Below, piece by piece: positions 18,867 to 28,746 of a stretch of DNA of 64,000 bases; the first letter of the stretch is position 1; each line of letters begins with the position of its first letter. The notes beneath the pieces were generated by a model. It saw only the letters and a list, made by a program, of their open reading frames with translations. It did no database searches and was not told the origin of the DNA. The position numbers and the translations under genes are program-made. The DNA comes from Zhongshania aliphaticivorans (GTDB lineage Bacteria > Pseudomonadota > Gammaproteobacteria > Pseudomonadales > Spongiibacteraceae). The stretch spans positions 108,027 to 172,026 of the forward strand of contig NZ_CACSIJ010000001.1 in the NCBI RefSeq assembly GCF_902705855.1. The letters are read 5' to 3'.

Positions 18867-20168
18867 CTAAGCTGGTGTAACAACAACGGCCGCTGAACGG
18901 GGGAATACACAGGCAAATACACTGCCCTTATTCGGCACACTACGAATACGCAATTCTGCGCGATGCCTGATTAAAACGTGTTTAACAATGGCCAAACCAA
19001 GCCCTGTCCCTCCGGTATCTAGAGAACGACTTTGATCAACTCGGTAAAAACGCTCAGTTAAACGCGGGATATATTGGGGTTCAATACCAATACCCGTATC
19101 TTCAACTTCAAAATAAGCGTGGACGTCATCGTGATACCAACGCAGGGTGATGGTGTCATCATCGGCAGTATAACGCGCAGCATTGATGGCAAGATTGGAA
19201 AAGGCACTACGCAATTCGTTTGCATTTCCACTAACGGCAATCTTATCGTCACATTCAATAACGATGTGCCGTGTGCCCTTTGCTGCCGAACCGCACTCCT
19301 CTCGAATCATTTCCATCAGCGGACGCAGCCGAATAACCGTATCTTCACTCGCCTTCGGTACCGCTTCTAGGCGAGACAACAGCATTAAATCTTGAATCAA
19401 CATATGCATGCGACGCGACTGTTGCAGCATCTGGCTAACCGCCCGATCCCAGCGAGGATTTTCACCGCCGTGCTCTGAAAATGTTTCTAGGTAACCGTTA
19501 ATCACCGTCAATGGGGTGCGCAATTCGTGGGATACATTGGCAACAAAATCCTTACGCATTTTCTCTAAACGGTGAGTTCTGGTTACATCTCGAGCAAACA
19601 GCAAGCGGTTACGCTGACCGAAGAAGCTCACACTAATACTTAGACTTAAGCCGCTATTCACCGGCGAAGGCATTTCCAACGGCGCTTGGTAATGCTCTGC
19701 ATCAAAATAGCGTACAAACGCGGGACTACGGATCAGGTTAATCAGTTGTCGACCGGTGTCATCAGATTCGCGTAGACCTAACAAATCATGCGCAGAGGCA
19801 TTACACCATTCAATATTACCTAGCGGGTCTAACATCACCACCGCATCTGACATTGAGGCAAATGAAGAGTGAAGGTAATCGATCATTGCCTGCAATTTTT
19901 TTGTATTCTGTGTCGTGTCACGCTGCATGTCATAAATGACATCAAAAACCTGCCCCCACATACCCAATGCCTCTGGCGGCTCATTATCTACACCACTGTA
20001 TAACCAATCTGACAAATGCTGCAGGTTTCTCAATAACCATGCACATGCCAATAGTGACGCGGCAAATAAAGGCCAAATTCCCAAATCAAAAATTGCGCAA
20101 GCACCTGCCACCAAGGTAAGCGGTAAGCTGATGCGCAATAATTCCGTTTTCCAGCTGTAGTAGCGCAT
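18867..20168 (-). CDS. phoR: Phosphate regulon sensor histidine kinase PhoR
   Basis: A 433-residue membrane histidine kinase. Two hydrophobic segments lie near 12-50, a PAS domain at about 100-200, the dimerisation/phosphoacceptor domain with His214 in the SHELRTPL box, and the ATPase domain (about 310-425) with N, G1 (DTGIGI) and G2 (GTGLGLAIVKH) boxes. PhoR phosphorylates PhoB when phosphate is scarce and is held off by PhoU/Pst. It lies 13 bases after phoB in the same transcript. Confidence 0.95.
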   Translation of the reverse strand: MRYYSWKTELLRISLPLTLVAGACAIFDLGIWPLFAASLLACAWLLRNLQHLSDWLYSGVDNEPPEALGMWGQVFDVIYDMQRDTTQNTKKLQAMIDYLHSSFASMSDAVVMLDPLGNIEWCNASAHDLLGLRESDDTGRQLINLIRSPAFVRYFDAEHYQAPLEMPSPVNSGLSLSISVSFFGQRNRLLFARDVTRTHRLEKMRKDFVANVSHELRTPLTVINGYLETFSEHGGENPRWDRAVSQMLQQSRRMHMLIQDLMLLSRLEAVPKASEDTVIRLRPLMEMIREECGSAAKGTRHIVIECDDKIAVSGNANELRSAFSNLAINAARYTADDDTITLRWYHDDVHAYFEVEDTGIGIEPQYIPRLTERFYRVDQSRSLDTGGTGLGLAIVKHVLIRHRAELRIRSVPNKGSVFACVFPRSAAVVVTPA

Positions 20169-20181
20169 TAATTATTTTGCG

Positions 20182-20889
20182 CTAGGCGCAGACACCTGTA
20201 GTGGAAAAGCGATAGCCAGTACCGCGAACGGTTTGAATGAGTAAACCGCAGTCACGCTGATCGGTTTGCAGGGCTTTGCGAAGGCGGCGAATATGCACGT
20301 CTACGGTGCGTTCTTCAACATAGACATTGCTGCCCCAAACCTGATCTAGTAACTGACCACGACTGTAGGCTCGCTCTTGATGGGTCATGAAAAATTTTAG
20401 TAATTTAAACTCAGTCGGCCCCATGTCTAGCGGCTGGGTGTCGACAAATACGCGGTGGCTAGCAGGGTCTAATTTTAAACCGCCAACCTCAATACTTTCT
20501 TCTTGTTCACGATTGCTTGAGCGACGCATGATGGCTTTAATGCGAGCCATTAATTCACGCGACGAAAACGGCTTGGTAATGTAGTCGTCTGCACCCACAT
20601 CTAAACCTTGAACACGGTTATCTTCATCGTCTTTTGCGGTGAGCATGATCACGAGCAGATCGCGGGTGACCTCATCTCTGCGCAGACGGCGTAATAATTC
20701 TATGCCGCTGGTGACGGGCATCATCCAATCCAGCAACACTAGATCTGGGCGCTGATCCACGATAATACCGTGAGCATCTTGTGCATTACTCGCCTCCAGA
20801 CACTCGTAGCCGGCAAGCTCCAAGCCAACACGGATCATTTCCCGTATTGCGGCCTCGTCGTCGACAATCAGTATGGTCGTTGCAGTCAT
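20182..20889 (-). CDS. phoB: Phosphate regulon response regulator PhoB
   Basis: A response regulator of about 235 residues with an N-terminal receiver domain (phosphoacceptor Asp54 in LVLLDWMMP; acidic pocket DD at 10-11) and a C-terminal OmpR-type winged helix ([13 protein letters not shown]). PhoB activates genes with Pho boxes, including pstS, pstC and its own promoter here. The frame opens at 20910, but the ATG at 20889 has an AAGGG site at good distance and gives the family-standard N terminus. Confidence 0.95.
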   Translation of the reverse strand: MTATTILIVDDEAAIREMIRVGLELAGYECLEASNAQDAHGIIVDQRPDLVLLDWMMPVTSGIELLRRLRRDEVTRDLLVIMLTAKDDEDNRVQGLDVGADDYITKPFSSRELMARIKAIMRRSSNREQEESIEVGGLKLDPASHRVFVDTQPLDMGPTEFKLLKFFMTHQERAYSRGQLLDQVWGSNVYVEERTVDVHIRRLRKALQTDQRDCGLLIQTVRGTGYRFSTTGVCA

Positions 20890-20940
20890 CCCTCTACCCT
20901 TTTTAAACAAGTTTCGTAAGCAGCATTAAAACGACATTTG

Positions 20941-20958
20941 GTGACAATTTTATGACAA
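20941..20958 (-). promoter_or_regulatory. Pho box upstream of phoB
   Basis: On the minus strand TTGTCAT-AAAA-TTGTCAC gives two 7-bp PhoB repeats with the 4-bp spacer, 52 bases upstream of the phoB start. It supports positive autoregulation of phoBR. Confidence 0.8.
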
Positions 20959-20974
20959 AACGAATTTTTGTAAC

Positions 20975-21829
20975 TTAATCAAACACTACCGTCTTATTTC
21001 CGAGAACCAGAACACGATCTTCTAAGTGATTTCGCAATGCCCGTGCCAGCACTGATTTTTCAACATCTTTACCCAAACGAACTAAGTCATCTTTGCTATG
21101 CCGGTGTGACACTCTGATGACATCCTGTTCGATAATCGGCCCTTCATCAAGCTGCTCTGTCACATAGTGGCTAGTTGCACCAATTAGCTTTACGCCGCGA
21201 TCGAAGGCCTTTTGGTAAGGATTGGCGCCAATAAATGAGGGTAAGAAACTGTGATGAATATTTATCATTTTACCCGTATATGCGCGGCAAAATTCTGGTT
21301 GAATAATTTGCATATAACGCGCTAGCACCACGCAATCAGCCTGATATTCCCCCGTCAGATCCATGATACGAGCGTGTGAAGGCGCCTTATTTGCTGGGTC
21401 TATCGCTACGTATTCAAAGGGAATACCGTGCCATTCCACCATACTGCGCAGATTTTCGTGGTTAGAAATAACACAGGGAATATCACAATCCAGCTCGCCG
21501 CTATGCCAGCGATGTAAAATGTCTGCAATACAATGCGATGCATGACTGGCAAGAATCACCACCTTGCGCTTCACCGACGAATCGACCAACTCCCACTGCA
21601 TCCCATATTCTTCGGCAATCGGCGCAAAGGCAGCTCGGCAAGCTTCAGCCCCCATGCGTAGGGAATCAGCTCGAATTTCATTACGCATAAAGAACCAATT
21701 ATTTTCTGCGTCTGCATGATAATTGGCCTCAGTCAGCCATCCGCCCTGGTCGGCGACAAATTGGCTAACCCGGGCCACAATACCCACCCGATCGGGACAA
21801 CTGATTACCAAACGATATGTATGATCCAT
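20975..21829 (-). CDS. purU: Formyltetrahydrofolate deformylase PurU
   Basis: A 284-residue cytoplasmic enzyme that hydrolyses 10-formyl-tetrahydrofolate to tetrahydrofolate and formate, supplying formate for PurT and balancing one-carbon pools. It has an N-terminal ACT domain (about 5-85, CPDRVGIVARVSQFV) and a C-terminal formyltransferase-fold domain with NIHHSFLPSFIGANPY and the GATSHYVTEQLDEGPII segment, which carry the catalytic Asn, His and Asp. It lies upstream of phoB on the same strand, with the phoB Pho box between them. Confidence 0.95.
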   Translation of the reverse strand: MDHTYRLVISCPDRVGIVARVSQFVADQGGWLTEANYHADAENNWFFMRNEIRADSLRMGAEACRAAFAPIAEEYGMQWELVDSSVKRKVVILASHASHCIADILHRWHSGELDCDIPCVISNHENLRSMVEWHGIPFEYVAIDPANKAPSHARIMDLTGEYQADCVVLARYMQIIQPEFCRAYTGKMINIHHSFLPSFIGANPYQKAFDRGVKLIGATSHYVTEQLDEGPIIEQDVIRVSHRHSKDDLVRLGKDVEKSVLARALRNHLEDRVLVLGNKTVVFD

Positions 21830-21880
21830 GGACTCTCTACTACCTTAAAATCTTAAACGTGCGAACACCTGTCAGCACGA

Positions 21881-22726
21881 TCACTTATTTAAAATACCGC
21901 GCAGCGCCTGCGGCAAATCCGCCGGTAATACCACTGTTTTTGCGTTGTTTGACGTTGACAGTTTAACCAAGGCATCTGCGTACTTTTCACCCAACAAATA
22001 CAGTACCGGCAAGTCTTGATCGCCAACGGCTTCAGACACCAAGGTGATAGCCGCACCACTCGCTTTAGCGAGCACTACCTGCGCCTGTGCGTCGCGGCGC
22101 GACGCCTCCAAACGGCCATCGGCCTCGAGGATAGCAGCCTGCTTTTCACCCTCTGCTTTAGTTACTGCCGCTCGGCGCTGCCGCTCAGCCGCGGCCTGCT
22201 CTTCCATCGCCTGCTGCATGGTCATTGATGGATTAATGTCTTGAATTTCTACTGTCTTGAGGGTGATCCCCCAATCAGCAATATCATCAGAAATCGCTGC
22301 TTTCAATTTGGCCTTTATTTGATCCCGTGACGAAAGTGCAGAGTCCAAAGCCATTTCACCGACAATGGAACGCAGGGCAGTCTGGACCAAATTCTGAATA
22401 GCGAAAATGTAATCTTCGACACCGTAAACCGCCTTCTCTGGCGACACAATATTTATGTAGGCAACCGCGTTAGCGATAATAACGGCATTGTCTTCGGTGA
22501 TGACCTCTTGTGAAGGTATATCGAGCACAATATCTTTGGTGGTAAGTTTATAAGCAACATCGTCAATGTAAGGAATAATAAAATTTAAACCTGGGTTTAA
22601 AGTCACGTGATACTTACCCAAGCGCTGAACAATATGCTTGTAACCCTGCGGCACAGTACGCACCCCTTTCGCCAAGGTCACCACGACCAAAATCGCTAAT
22701 GCTGCCACTACTGCTAAGCCGTCCAT
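21881..22726 (-). CDS. qmcA: SPFH/band 7 (stomatin/paraslipin-like) membrane protein
   Basis: A 281-residue protein with a single N-terminal membrane anchor (about 3-19), a band 7/SPFH domain (about 22-180) and an Ala/Glu/Arg-rich coiled coil (about 180-225). It resembles E. coli QmcA and bacterial paraslipins, which form large membrane rings associated with membrane microdomains and proteolysis. It pairs with the NfeD gene 43 bases upstream, the standard partnership in bacteria. Confidence 0.88.
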   Translation of the reverse strand: MDGLAVVAALAILVVVTLAKGVRTVPQGYKHIVQRLGKYHVTLNPGLNFIIPYIDDVAYKLTTKDIVLDIPSQEVITEDNAVIIANAVAYINIVSPEKAVYGVEDYIFAIQNLVQTALRSIVGEMALDSALSSRDQIKAKLKAAISDDIADWGITLKTVEIQDINPSMTMQQAMEEQAAAERQRRAAVTKAEGEKQAAILEADGRLEASRRDAQAQVVLAKASGAAITLVSEAVGDQDLPVLYLLGEKYADALVKLSTSNNAKTVVLPADLPQALRGILNK

Positions 22727-22769
22727 CGCCTATCTCCTTCAATGAGTTGTCTTTAAAGCTAATTACGGA

Positions 22770-23243
22770 TCAGTGTGTCTGTCCCATAGCGTGTTTTACT
22801 ATAAGCGAATTACCTGAAATATCTTCGACCGCAACACGGTCGCCGACCGATACCGGATCGCGGCAAATAAACTCCCACTCATCACTTCCCAACACCGGTA
22901 TTGAAAATCGAAGGGTTCCGTGCCCGAACTCCGACCCTAATTTAATCACCATCGCCTCCTGCCCGACGACCTGCTCACGGGACATTCCAGACAAAGTTTT
23001 ATTCTTCATTTTAGGGTGAACAAACTTAAACCAAATGGCCAAATCAATCACCGACATAATCAGCCATACCAGCAATTGAACACTAAACGGCATATCAATC
23101 GCGGCCAATATCAAGCCCACCGCAATGCCACTGGCGCCAAACCAGATCATCACAAAGCTGGGGATAAAAATCTCACTAGCGACCAGCAACATGCCAAAAA
23201 CCATCCAGTGCCAATACGCTATATTGGTGTTTAACCACTCCAT
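22770..23243 (-). CDS. NfeD family membrane protein
   Basis: A 157-residue protein with two or three hydrophobic helices in the first 75 residues and a C-terminal OB-fold-like domain with G.V.....W.....I..G..V.V....L.V wording. This is the short NfeD form (YbbK-like) without the protease domain. It is the first gene of the pair with the SPFH protein and is expected to act with it in the inner membrane. Confidence 0.87.
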   Translation of the reverse strand: MEWLNTNIAYWHWMVFGMLLVASEIFIPSFVMIWFGASGIAVGLILAAIDMPFSVQLLVWLIMSVIDLAIWFKFVHPKMKNKTLSGMSREQVVGQEAMVIKLGSEFGHGTLRFSIPVLGSDEWEFICRDPVSVGDRVAVEDISGNSLIVKHAMGQTH

Positions 23244-23416
23244 TTTGAGCCCCTTTACAAAATGCCCGCCGACAAGACATCTATTTACTAATTATTTATC
23301 AAAATATTCAAGCACTTACTATGAGATTTTATATTTTCATGGAAGTCCTTTCTGACCAGCAAGAAGCCACATTATCACGTATAATGCTCGCTCATTCAGA
23401 ATTCTGCGTCAGTCCC

Positions 23417-25564
23417 ATGTCATCAGTTATGCAAACACCCAAGGTCATATTTAGTCATCGCCCCTACTGGGCCGAATGTTTCGGCACCGCCGGCTACCTT
23501 CCCACCTCTCGAGAAGAGATGGATGCGCTGGGCTGGGACAGCTGCGACATCATTATTGTGACCGGTGACGCCTATGTAGATCACCCCAGCTTTGGCATGG
23601 CGGTTATAGGTCGTGTTTTAGAAGCACAAGGCTTTCGGGTGGGGATCATCTCGCAGCCAGACTGGCAGTCAGCGGAGCCATTCAAAAAGCTCGGGCAGCC
23701 CAACCTGTTTTTCGGGGTGGCGTCCGGCAATATGGACTCCATGATCAACCGCTATACCGCAGACCGACGCCTGAGACATGACGACGCTTATTCACCTGAC
23801 AATGAAGGTGGTAAACGGCCTGATCGCGCCGTTATCGTTTATTCCCAACGCTGTCGCGAAGCATATAAAGACACGCCGATTATTATTGGCTCTATCGAAG
23901 CCAGCCTTCGCCGTATTGCTCACTACGACTACTGGAGCGACAAAGTGCGCCGCTCAGTACTACTCGACTCCCGCGCAGACTTATTGCTATACGGCAATGC
24001 CGAGCGAGCAATCATCGACGTCGCTCACCGACTGGGGCGCGGTGACCAAATCGACACGATTACCGATTTACGTGGCACAGCCTATGTACGCCGAGATATT
24101 CCCGCCGGCTGGACTGTCATCGACTCTGCCAGTGTTGATCAAATTGGCAAGGTCGACCCAATTACAAGCCCCTATGTCGATACCAGCGCAACAGAAAGCT
24201 GTAAGAAAAATGAGGATGAAGCGGAGCTGAAACCCGCAGATGATATCCAAACCGTTAGAATTATCGATCCATTACAAGCCCGTAAAACCGGCACCGATGC
24301 GGCAAAAACCGTCATACGCCTACCTGATTACGAGGTCGTTAAAAACGACCCTGTAAACTATGCGCACGCCGCACGCGTTCTTCACTTAGAAACAAATCCC
24401 GGCAATGCCCGGGCGCTAGTTCAGCGCCATGGCGACCAAGAAGTGTGGTTAAACCCACCGCCGATACCGCTGACCACAGAAGAGCTAGACTGGGTGTTTG
24501 AGCTACCTTACCAGCGCAAACCTCACCCTATTTACGGCAAGGCCAAAATCCCCGCCTACGACATGATTCGCTTCTCAGTGAACATCATGCGCGGCTGTTT
24601 CGGCGGCTGTAGCTTTTGCTCAATTACCGAACATGAAGGCCGAATTATTCAAAGCCGTTCACACGAATCCATCGTGAAAGAAGTTGAAAAAATCCGCGAC
24701 AAAACCCCAGAATTTACCGGTGTCATTTCGGATCTTGGCGGGCCTACCGCTAATATGTGGCGATTAAATTGTAAAAGCACCGAGATCGAACAACGCTGTC
24801 GCAGGCTGTCTTGTGTCTACCCTGGCATCTGCAAAAGCCTCAACACAGATCAAACACCGCTCATTGATTTATATCGCGATGTGCGCTCCTTAAACGGCGT
24901 TAAGAAAGTCCTTATCGCCTCGGGCTTGCGCTACGACCTTGCGATTGAAACACCTGAGTATGTCAAAGAACTGGTTACGCACCATGTTGGCGGCTACTTA
25001 AAAATCGCGCCGGAACACTCCGAAGATGGCCCGCTTTCAAAAATGATGAAACCGGGTATGGGCAGCTATGACAAGTTCAAAGCGATGTTCGACAAGTACT
25101 CAAAGCTGGCGGGTAAAGAGCAATACTTAATCCCCTATTTTATTGCCGCGCACCCTGGCACCAGCGACAAAGACATGATGAACCTGGCGATGTGGTTAAA
25201 AGGCAATGGTTTCCGCGCCGATCAAGTACAGGCCTTTTATCCCTCGCCGATGGCCAACGCCACCGCCATGTATTACTCAGGGAAGAACCCGCTTAAGAAA
25301 GTGTCCAGAACTAGCGAAGATGTTGTTAGCGCCAAAGGTTTGAAACAAAGACGTTTACACAAAGCTTATTTGCGTTATCACGACCCCGAAGGCTGGCCTT
25401 CCATCAGGGATTCACTACTTAGCATGGGCCGCAAAGACCTCATTGGTTATGGCAAAAAACATTTGGTGCCACCACGCCAACCTGTAAATTGGACCCCAAA
25501 GCACGGCAAAGGGCGGCGAATCCTTACCCAACACACCGGATTACCACCACGTAAAACGAAATAA
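23417..25564 (+). CDS. ygiQ: YgiQ family radical SAM protein
   Basis: This protein (about 715 residues from the ATG at 23417) closely follows E. coli YgiQ wording: [20 protein letters not shown] near the start, [19 protein letters not shown], and the radical SAM cluster motif [10 protein letters not shown] (Cys394, Cys398, Cys401 from this start). The UPF0313 family has no firmly assigned substrate. The frame is open back to 23321, but upstream residues do not match the family; ATGs at 23417 and 23429 both fit. It is divergent from the SPFH/NfeD pair. Confidence 0.9.
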   Translation: MSSVMQTPKVIFSHRPYWAECFGTAGYLPTSREEMDALGWDSCDIIIVTGDAYVDHPSFGMAVIGRVLEAQGFRVGIISQPDWQSAEPFKKLGQPNLFFGVASGNMDSMINRYTADRRLRHDDAYSPDNEGGKRPDRAVIVYSQRCREAYKDTPIIIGSIEASLRRIAHYDYWSDKVRRSVLLDSRADLLLYGNAERAIIDVAHRLGRGDQIDTITDLRGTAYVRRDIPAGWTVIDSASVDQIGKVDPITSPYVDTSATESCKKNEDEAELKPADDIQTVRIIDPLQARKTGTDAAKTVIRLPDYEVVKNDPVNYAHAARVLHLETNPGNARALVQRHGDQEVWLNPPPIPLTTEELDWVFELPYQRKPHPIYGKAKIPAYDMIRFSVNIMRGCFGGCSFCSITEHEGRIIQSRSHESIVKEVEKIRDKTPEFTGVISDLGGPTANMWRLNCKSTEIEQRCRRLSCVYPGICKSLNTDQTPLIDLYRDVRSLNGVKKVLIASGLRYDLAIETPEYVKELVTHHVGGYLKIAPEHSEDGPLSKMMKPGMGSYDKFKAMFDKYSKLAGKEQYLIPYFIAAHPGTSDKDMMNLAMWLKGNGFRADQVQAFYPSPMANATAMYYSGKNPLKKVSRTSEDVVSAKGLKQRRLHKAYLRYHDPEGWPSIRDSLLSMGRKDLIGYGKKHLVPPRQPVNWTPKHGKGRRILTQHTGLPPRKTK

Positions 25565-25617
25565 AAAATTCATCTTTTAGGGTGCAAAAGTCTTCCAAAC
25601 GTGCTTTTGATTATGTA

Positions 25618-25623
25618 TATAAT
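25618..25623 (+). promoter_or_regulatory. Putative -10 element of the cold-shock gene
   Basis: TATAAT lies 143 bases before the cold-shock start codon. No good -35 hexamer is seen. If used, transcription would begin near 25630 and give a leader of about 135 bases, a length typical of cold-induced csp genes. Confidence 0.4.
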
Positions 25624-25684
25624 GGTTTTGCTGGCTACGGATGCAGCTTGGTTTTATGTATATAGCACCACGACGTCGATTTTA

Positions 25685-25760
25685 GTACCTCGTTCTGTTT
25701 CATAAGTCCCTGCCTATCTCAGCTCAAGCACCAAAAAAAGGCAAATACGCAACGAGGTAC
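25685..25760 (+). promoter_or_regulatory. Leader stem that can mask the csp ribosome-binding site
   Basis: GTACCTCGTT (25685-25694) is the exact reverse complement of AACGAGGTAC (25751-25760). The second arm contains the Shine-Dalgarno GAGG, 8 bases before the csp ATG. A 10-bp helix would sequester it, suggesting a temperature- or protein-dependent translational switch. The folding is inferred from complementarity only. Confidence 0.6.
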
Positions 25761-25765
25761 AAGAC

Positions 25766-25972
25766 ATGTCCAGAAGCACTGGAAAAGTAAAATGGTTTAA
25801 CGAAACTAAAGGCTTTGGTTTTATTGAGCAAGACTCTGGCCCAGACGTTTTTGTTCACTTCAGCGCCATCGGCGGTTCTGGTTTTAAAACCCTGGCCGAA
25901 GGCCAAGCTGTTGAATTTGATGTAACCACTGGTCAAAAAGGCCCACAAGCCGCCAACGTTACAGTACTATGA
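25766..25972 (+). CDS. CspA-family cold-shock protein
   Basis: A 68-residue nucleic-acid chaperone made of a single cold-shock domain. Both RNA-binding motifs are clear: KGFGFIEQ (RNP1) and VFVHFSAI (RNP2), starting from [15 protein letters not shown]. It melts secondary structure in RNA at low temperature or under stress. The long leader with a ribosome-site-masking stem suggests translational control. A strong hairpin follows the stop codon. Confidence 0.96.
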   Translation: MSRSTGKVKWFNETKGFGFIEQDSGPDVFVHFSAIGGSGFKTLAEGQAVEFDVTTGQKGPQAANVTVL

Positions 25973-25978
25973 TTTTCT

Positions 25979-26010
25979 AGCGGCGACCCACTCTGTGGCC
26001 GCCGCTTTTA
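25979..26010. terminator. Terminator between csp and rlmKL
   Basis: AGCGGCG (25979-25985) pairs with CGCCGCT (26000-26006), with extra pairs in the CCCAC/GTGG region, and TTTTA follows on the plus strand. It lies between convergent genes and mainly serves the cold-shock gene. Confidence 0.75.
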
Positions 26011-26039
26011 TCCCTCCAGCAAGACTCCCCCGCAAGTTT

Positions 26040-28217
26040 CTATTTATGCTCAAGATACCAGCAATAATGGATTGGCTTGCCACCGCGAGAAAAATCTTCA
26101 TCCAGTGACCAACGAGTTTTATCTTCAATTTTGTAGTTCTGCGCTACACTTTCATCGAGAATAAAATCACGTTTATTGGTAGAGAAAATTAAGACACCAT
26201 CCGGCGCCAAACAGCGCATGGCGTCATTAATTAATTCACTATGATCACGCTGAGTATCCAACACGTCATCCATGCGTTTTGAGTTAGAGAATGTTGGCGG
26301 GTCTAATAAAATTAGATCGTATTGGTCTTCGCATTCCTTTAGCCATCGGCGACAATCTGCATGCTCGGTTCTATGGCGAGATTCACTGAGTCCGTTCAAA
26401 GACAAATTCCGTCGCGCCCACTGCAAATAGGTCTTGGACATATCCACAGAGGTTGTAAAACGTGCGCCGCCAACACCGGCCTGCACTGACGCAACACCGG
26501 TATAACTAAACAAATTTAAAAACCGCTTGCCCCTTGCCCGCGCCGCAATATCTAAACGCACTGGGCGATGATCTAAAAACAAGCCGGTATCAAGATAATC
26601 GAAAAGATTGACCAAGACTTTGGCCTGCCCTTCTTTTAGCTCCATAAAAGAATTACGCGGTGCCTGCCGCTGGTACTGATCTTTTCCGCGCTGGCGGCGG
26701 CGCTCTTTAATCGCAATATTACCGGCAGAAACTGAGAACACTTGACTCACCGCCTCAATCACTTCTCGCAATCTGCGCTCGGCGTCTTCTTCCGAAATCG
26801 TTACCGGTGCCATATATTCCGCTATGTGTACTGCGCCGCCATAGCAATCGACAGCGACCGAATACTCAGGCATATCAGCGTCGTAGACTCGGTAACATTC
26901 AATGTCGTTTTTATTTTTCCATTTACTCAAGCGTTTTATATTTTTACGTAGACGGTTGGCGAACATCTGCCCACCGGCAGTTAAGGGCACATCTGACACG
27001 GCAGTCTTGCCCTGATCCGCAGCCTGATCTCTATCAACAACAAAAGCATCTGAATTAATATTGAACAACAGTAATTTTGCGGGAATGGTACCGTTCAGGA
27101 GCTGATATTGCTTATAGCTCCGCACCCCCATACGCTTGCCCAGATCTGCATTACCCGTAAAAATCGCGCCCTGCCAACCCACAAAGTGGGCTTTCATGGC
27201 CTGACCAAGGTGGCGATATAAATGCAGTAATTCCGCCTGCTCACCCAAGCGCTCACCGTAGGGAGGATTTGTAATTAACAGCCCTTCCGGTAGCGTTCTG
27301 TGGGTTGGCATTGCCAACTGTGCCAGCTCGCGACGCGACACTTTTACAAAACGCCCTAAACCAGCATTCTCAATATTCTCCTCAGCCTGAGCCACGACTT
27401 TGCCATTGGCATCGTAGCCACGAATTTCTGGCCAATCTCGCGCCATCGATTTAGTACGTAAAGTCTGTGCTTCTTCAAGAAGATTATCCCATGCTATTTG
27501 GTCATGGCCTTGCCACCCCAAAAAACCCCAACGACGACGAAGTAAGCCTGGCGCAATTTGCATAGCCATCATGGCGGCTTCAATCAGCAGCGTGCCAGAT
27601 CCACACATCGGATCAATAAGCCCGCCACCACGACTCGCCATTCCCGGCCAATCTGCCCGAAGCAATAGTGCTGCGGCTAAATTTTCTTTTAAAGGAGCCA
27701 TTGCGCCACTACTGCGATAGGCCCGACGATGGAGACTCTCGCCAGACAAATCGACCGCAACGGTAATATAGCCCTTGCGAAGACGGACATTAACTCGCAC
27801 ATCCGGATTATCCTTGTCGACACTTGGCCGCTGCGAACCCTTCGCGAGGAAATAATCGACTATGGCGTCTTTACTTTTTAACGCGCCAAAATGGGTGTTA
27901 CGAATATCGTTAGACTGGCCATTAAAATCAACCGTAATTTTACTTGTTGCTGATAAGTGTTCGCTCCATTCGATGCCTTTTAAGCCATCGTACAGCGCGT
28001 CAGCACTCTCACCACGATACTCAGTTAGCACCAACAGCACGCGGTTTGCTAAACGCGACCACAAACATATTCGATACGCCGTGGCGACATTAGCAACAAA
28101 ACTGATAGACCCAACGCTCTCACGCCCCACTTCGGCACCCAAAGTAGCGATTTCTGAAGCCAAGAGCTGCTCTAAGCCCTTAGGGCATGTGGCAATATAA
28201 GGGTAGGTTTGACTCAT
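26040..28217 (-). CDS. rlmL: Bifunctional 23S rRNA methyltransferase RlmKL
   Basis: A 725-residue fusion enzyme that makes m2G2445 (RlmL part) and m7G2069 (RlmK part) in 23S rRNA. A THUMP domain (about 45-155) is followed by the first methyltransferase domain with DPMCGSGT (202-209) and the catalytic NPPY (317-320), then a second SAM-dependent domain with FSYTG and LDPPTFSNSKR near the C terminus. Length and order match E. coli RlmKL (702 residues). It is a single leftward gene. Confidence 0.95.
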   Translation of the reverse strand: MSQTYPYIATCPKGLEQLLASEIATLGAEVGRESVGSISFVANVATAYRICLWSRLANRVLLVLTEYRGESADALYDGLKGIEWSEHLSATSKITVDFNGQSNDIRNTHFGALKSKDAIVDYFLAKGSQRPSVDKDNPDVRVNVRLRKGYITVAVDLSGESLHRRAYRSSGAMAPLKENLAAALLLRADWPGMASRGGGLIDPMCGSGTLLIEAAMMAMQIAPGLLRRRWGFLGWQGHDQIAWDNLLEEAQTLRTKSMARDWPEIRGYDANGKVVAQAEENIENAGLGRFVKVSRRELAQLAMPTHRTLPEGLLITNPPYGERLGEQAELLHLYRHLGQAMKAHFVGWQGAIFTGNADLGKRMGVRSYKQYQLLNGTIPAKLLLFNINSDAFVVDRDQAADQGKTAVSDVPLTAGGQMFANRLRKNIKRLSKWKNKNDIECYRVYDADMPEYSVAVDCYGGAVHIAEYMAPVTISEEDAERRLREVIEAVSQVFSVSAGNIAIKERRRQRGKDQYQRQAPRNSFMELKEGQAKVLVNLFDYLDTGLFLDHRPVRLDIAARARGKRFLNLFSYTGVASVQAGVGGARFTTSVDMSKTYLQWARRNLSLNGLSESRHRTEHADCRRWLKECEDQYDLILLDPPTFSNSKRMDDVLDTQRDHSELINDAMRCLAPDGVLIFSTNKRDFILDESVAQNYKIEDKTRWSLDEDFSRGGKPIHYCWYLEHK

Positions 28218-28467
28218 AAATCCTCTATCGAGTACTAGTAAGAAAAAATTTTAATATAGTTAACAAACAGTTACGCACTTAGACAGCTTACTTCTAAAAC
28301 AGGGCATGCTTATAAGTAATAGGTCTTCGACGAAGTATATGAAAGTTTGATTACATGAGGTTCCTGTCGCGGTACGACGCATCGCGATGGTGACAGAAAA
28401 TCGGTTGTTGCGCGACCAAGCGATACCGTAGCGACATGTTGACTAAATACGTGGAGGCTAATGCCCT

Positions 28468-28671
28468 ATGAGAAGACAGAAACGCGACATGACAGAAAGA
28501 GCATTTCAACGTGGTTATCAAGCCGGTATTTCCGGTAGGCAAAAAGACAATTGTCCCCATAATCAAGAGCAACTTAAGCAGGAGTGGATGTCAGGCTGGC
28601 GAGAAGGACGCACCGATCACTGGGATGGTATAAATACCGCCACGGCTCTTCAAAAACAGGCGTTTCATTGA
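28468..28671 (+). CDS. rmf: Ribosome modulation factor Rmf
   Basis: A 67-residue basic protein that pairs 70S ribosomes into inactive 100S dimers in stationary phase. The family wording RAFQRGYQAGISGR and CP......QEWMSGWREGR is clear. A strong GGAGG site lies 9 bases before the ATG and an intrinsic terminator follows within 30 bases, so it is a single-gene transcript. Confidence 0.93.
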   Translation: MRRQKRDMTERAFQRGYQAGISGRQKDNCPHNQEQLKQEWMSGWREGRTDHWDGINTATALQKQAFH

Positions 28672-28700
28672 CCAAGTAATCGCACATTACACTATCTACA

Positions 28701-28723
28701 AAAGGCCCTTAGGGCCTTTTTTC
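28701..28723 (+). terminator. Rho-independent terminator after rmf
   Basis: AAAGGCCC and GGGCCTTT form an 8-bp stem with a 3-base loop, followed by a T run. It lies 30 bases after the rmf stop; the upstream A run could also serve transcription from the rluB side. Confidence 0.88.
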
Positions 28724-28746
28724 ATCTTGCTAATACTATTACTTAA

